Source: Roseateles sp. YR242 (GTDB lineage: Bacteria > Pseudomonadota > Gammaproteobacteria > Burkholderiales > Burkholderiaceae_C). From it: 64,000 bases of DNA. Shown here one piece after another: positions 61,772 through 64,000 of the stretch (the stretch's first letter is position 1; each line of letters starts with the position of its first letter). The position numbers and the translations under genes were made by a program. A model generated the notes under the pieces. That model had not been told where the DNA came from. It saw nothing but the letters and a program-made list of their open reading frames with translations, and made no database searches. The stretch covers positions 186,001 to 250,000 of the forward strand of contig NZ_FOAV01000003.1 of NCBI RefSeq assembly GCF_900109745.1. Reading direction: 5' to 3'.

Positions 61772-61978
61772 ATGAGCCAAACGAAATCCGTCGTCGAAGT
61801 CACCGCCCAGGACCTGCAAGGCCCCGGCGTGGTGTTCTGCCCTAACCCGAAGATGCCGCTGTGGAGCAACCATCCGCGCGTCTTCATCGACCTGAGCCAT
61901 GAGGGCCAGGGGCAGTGTGCTTACTGCGGCACGGTCTATCGGCTCAAGGCGGGTGAAGTGCTGCCGGCCGGCCACTGA
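61772..61978 (+). CDS. Zinc-finger (CHCC) domain protein
   Basis: 68-residue protein with a zf-CHCC domain: FCPNPKMPLWSNHPRVFIDL and GQGQCAYCGTVYRL give Cys, His, Cys, Cys ligands as in the NDUFS6-related family. Start 61772 is preferred; the frame from 61742 has a non-conserved lead. Function unknown, perhaps an iron-sulfur or zinc carrier; regularly found beside ilvE. Confidence 0.88.
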   Translation: MSQTKSVVEVTAQDLQGPGVVFCPNPKMPLWSNHPRVFIDLSHEGQGQCAYCGTVYRLKAGEVLPAGH

Positions 61979-61996
61979 GCACGGGCAGGCACGATC

Positions 61997-62455
61997 GTGC
62001 GCAAGGCCCAGCCCGCCCTGTTGCTGGCGACCCCGGAAGACACCGAGGCCCAGTTCTACGAAGCCCTGCAGACCGGCGACCTGGAACGGTTGATGGCCAT
62101 CTGGGGTGACGAGGACGAAGTGGCCTGTGTGCACCCCGGGGGCCCGCGCGTGGTGGGCTTGTCCGCCATCCGCGCCAGCTTTGAAGCCATCTTTGCGCGC
62201 GGGTTCATTCCCGTGCACCCCGAGTGCCAGCGCCGTTTGGTGGTGGGGGACACCGCCATCCACCATGTGCTGGAGCGGGTGGAAATCACCAGCGAGGCAG
62301 GCACGGAAAGTGCCTGGGTGGTGGCGACCAATGTCTACCTCAAAACCGCCCTCGGCTGGCGCCTGGTGTCGCACCATGCCAGCCCGGGCACCACGCAGGA
62401 CGTGAAGCAGGAACCGTCGATCGTCTCCTCGGGATCGCCCACGACACTGCATTGA
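61997..62455 (+). CDS. SnoaL/NTF2-like fold protein
   Basis: 152 residues. DTEAQFYEALQTGDLERLMAIWGDEDEVACVHPGGPRVVGLSAIRASFEAIF is the usual SnoaL-like/DUF4440 lead, then strands through WVVATNVYLKTALGWRLVSHHAS. The frame begins with GTG 61997, 18 bases after the preceding stop. Small cone-shaped fold that binds small molecules or acts as a ketosteroid-isomerase-like enzyme; no specific role seen. Confidence 0.85.
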   Translation: MRKAQPALLLATPEDTEAQFYEALQTGDLERLMAIWGDEDEVACVHPGGPRVVGLSAIRASFEAIFARGFIPVHPECQRRLVVGDTAIHHVLERVEITSEAGTESAWVVATNVYLKTALGWRLVSHHASPGTTQDVKQEPSIVSSGSPTTLH

Positions 62456-62463
62456 AAGGCGCC

Positions 62464-63540
62464 ATGCACGCCATGCAGTACCAAGCACCGCCCTGGTTGC
62501 CGGGCGGCCATGCGCAGACGATCTGGCCTGTGCTGTTCGCGAAGCGTTTCGTGGGTCCGGCCCCGCAGTTCAAGCGGGAACGCTGGACCACGCCAGACGG
62601 CGACTTCGTGGATGTGGAACGGCTGGTGGAGACCGGCAGCCGGCTGGGCGTGGCGGCCGCCAATGACGCGCAGGGCTCCGGCACCCCCGCCCCTCAAGTG
62701 GCCGCATCGGCCGCCTCGGCCGCTGCGGCGGAGATCGGCTCCGAGCGCCCCCTGCTGGTGCTCTTCCACGGGCTGGAAGGCGGGCTGGACAGCCAGTACA
62801 TCCAGGCCTTTGCCGCCGTTGCGGCGGAGCGTGGGTGGGCCTTTGCCATGCCCTATTTCCGGGGCTGCTCCGGTGAACTGAATCTGGCGCCCCGCGCCTA
62901 CCACTCGGGCGATTTCGAGGAAATCGGCTGGATGCTGAGCCAATTGAGGGCGGCCCACCGCGGCCCCATGATCGCGGCCGGTGTCTCGCTGGGCGGCAAC
63001 GCGCTGCTGCGCTGGGCGCAGGAAGCTGGCGAGGAGGCCGCCAAGACGGTGAAGGCTGTCTGTTCCGTGTGCTCCCCGCTGGATCTGACGGCGGCGGGCC
63101 ATGCCATCGGCAAGGGCTTCAACTACCTGGTCTACACCCGCATGTTCCTGAACACCATGCGGCCCAAGGCCCTGCGCAAGCTGAAGCAACATCCGGGGTT
63201 GTTTGACGGCGAGCGGTTGCGGCGCGCCCGCAACCTCTATGAGTTCGACAACATCTTCACCGCCCCGCTGCATGGGTTCCGGGATGTGGACGACTACTGG
63301 TTGCGCGCCTCGGCCAAGCCGCACCTGGCCCGCATCCGCGTGCCGGCGCTGGTGCTGAACGCGCGCAACGACCCCTTTGTTCCCGCCCACAGCCTGCCGG
63401 AACAAAGCCATGTGGGCGCCTTTGTCACGCTGTGGCAACCGCATGAGGGTGGCCACGTCGGCTTCCCTGCCGGCCGCCCGCCCGGCCACGTGCTGGCCAT
63501 GCCTGACAAGGTGTGCCAGTGGCTCGCCCGGGCGCTCTGA
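62464..63540 (+). CDS. YheT-family alpha/beta hydrolase
   Basis: 358-residue hydrolase of the YheT/ABHD1-3 branch. PPWLPGGHAQTIWPVLF at the N-terminus is the family mark; LFHGLEGGLDSQYIQ forms the oxyanion loop, GVSLGGNALLRW the nucleophile elbow, with NDPFVPA (Asp) and HEGGHVGF (His) completing the triad. An Ala-rich insertion near residues 65-90 is unusual. AAAGG is 5 bases before ATG 62464. Esterase of unknown substrate. Confidence 0.93.
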   Translation: MHAMQYQAPPWLPGGHAQTIWPVLFAKRFVGPAPQFKRERWTTPDGDFVDVERLVETGSRLGVAAANDAQGSGTPAPQVAASAASAAAAEIGSERPLLVLFHGLEGGLDSQYIQAFAAVAAERGWAFAMPYFRGCSGELNLAPRAYHSGDFEEIGWMLSQLRAAHRGPMIAAGVSLGGNALLRWAQEAGEEAAKTVKAVCSVCSPLDLTAAGHAIGKGFNYLVYTRMFLNTMRPKALRKLKQHPGLFDGERLRRARNLYEFDNIFTAPLHGFRDVDDYWLRASAKPHLARIRVPALVLNARNDPFVPAHSLPEQSHVGAFVTLWQPHEGGHVGFPAGRPPGHVLAMPDKVCQWLARAL

Positions 63541-63567
63541 CGCCCTCACCCACCCATCAGGCGCCCT

Positions 63568-64000
63568 ATGGACCCCATCGTCGAAGCGGCATTGAAGAAG
63601 TGGCCCAACGTGCCGCACTGCTATGGCTGGCTGGCGTTGGATGCGCGCGGTGATTGGTACATGCGCGATGAGCGCATCCAGGCGGCGGGGCCCTTTCCAG
63701 TGGTGAAGGGCAGCCGCATCGTCCACGACAAGCTGATCGGCTTCATCCAGCGCAACTATGCGTCAGACGCCCACGGCGCCTGGTTCTTCCAGAACGGGCC
63801 GCAGCGGGTGTATTTGGAGCTGGAAGCGGCGCCGTGGATCTGGCGGCTGCAGCCGGATGGCCGGGTGTTGAGCCACACCGGGGAGTTGGCCCAGATCCAA
63901 TCCGGCTGGCTGGATGAACATGACCGCCTGTTCCTGGTGGCGGACATCGGCCTTGGGCTGGTGCACACGCAGGATATGGGCCCGGCGGCGGATGCCATCG
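63568..64000 (+). CDS. DUF2946-like conserved protein (C-terminus outside window)
   Basis: 144 codons visible, running off the right edge. The lead ALKKWPNVPHCYGWLALDARGDWYMRDERIQ and later NGPQRVYLELEAAPWIWRLQ and THTGELAQI-like segments resemble a conserved Burkholderiales family annotated DUF2946. No signal peptide in the visible part. Starts 28 bases after the hydrolase gene; likely same operon. Function unknown. Confidence 0.72.
   Translation, partial: MDPIVEAALKKWPNVPHCYGWLALDARGDWYMRDERIQAAGPFPVVKGSRIVHDKLIGFIQRNYASDAHGAWFFQNGPQRVYLELEAAPWIWRLQPDGRVLSHTGELAQIQSGWLDEHDRLFLVADIGLGLVHTQDMGPAADAI

Overview
The window is about two-thirds G+C, densely packed, and reads as chromosome of a betaproteobacterium of the order Burkholderiales, probably close to Roseateles/Mitsuaria-type genera. 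That placement is an inference from protein character and gene order, for example the run ilvE - zinc-finger protein - YheT hydrolase and the lplT/alr divergon. Genes are mostly chained by 4-base ATGA overlaps into co-translated operons. I saw no rRNA, tRNA, CRISPR array or prophage.

Region 1 (1-7663, minus strand) holds a partial penicillin-acylase-family hydrolase, a membrane-tethered receiver protein and a complete dipeptide/oligopeptide ABC transporter. Region 2 (7700-12361) holds an HTH-HipA-like kinase with repeated motifs around its promoter, a MATE exporter, a small unknown gene and outer-membrane phospholipase A.

Region 3 (12428-43162) is the centre of interest. It brings together a NAGPA-type phosphodiester glycosidase lipoprotein, an L,D-transpeptidase-like lipoprotein, MurQ etherase, an AmpG-like importer, a DigH-type glycosidase, a TonB-dependent receptor, a BadF-family amino-sugar kinase, an AmiD amidase, a second Dpp/Opp importer, a LysR regulator, a VanX D-Ala-D-Ala dipeptidase, a Tat-exported LD-carboxypeptidase, a DUF3857 transglutaminase-like protein, a PBP4-type DD-carboxypeptidase, a second TonB receptor, a second LD-carboxypeptidase and a DadA-like D-amino acid dehydrogenase. 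Read together they form an almost complete route for taking up peptidoglycan fragments, cutting sugar from peptide, importing both parts and burning MurNAc, D-Ala and L,D-peptides. Similar T-N11-A motifs lie before murQ, before the peptide-binding protein and between dacB and the second TonB gene, hinting that the LysR protein coordinates part of the locus.

Region 4 (43163-45722) is a lower-G+C insertion with two small unknown envelope genes, a decayed IS3-family transposase and an orphan small gene. Region 5 (45829-64000) is mainly housekeeping: aromatic aminotransferase, thioesterase, M20 peptidase, glutathione peroxidase, EamA and LysE exporters, an SGNH-like protein, LplT, alanine racemase, ArfB, RadA, IlvE and companions, ending in a partial DUF2946-like gene. 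Several intergenic gaps carry short degenerate tandem repeats of different unit length, a recurring oddity of this genome.
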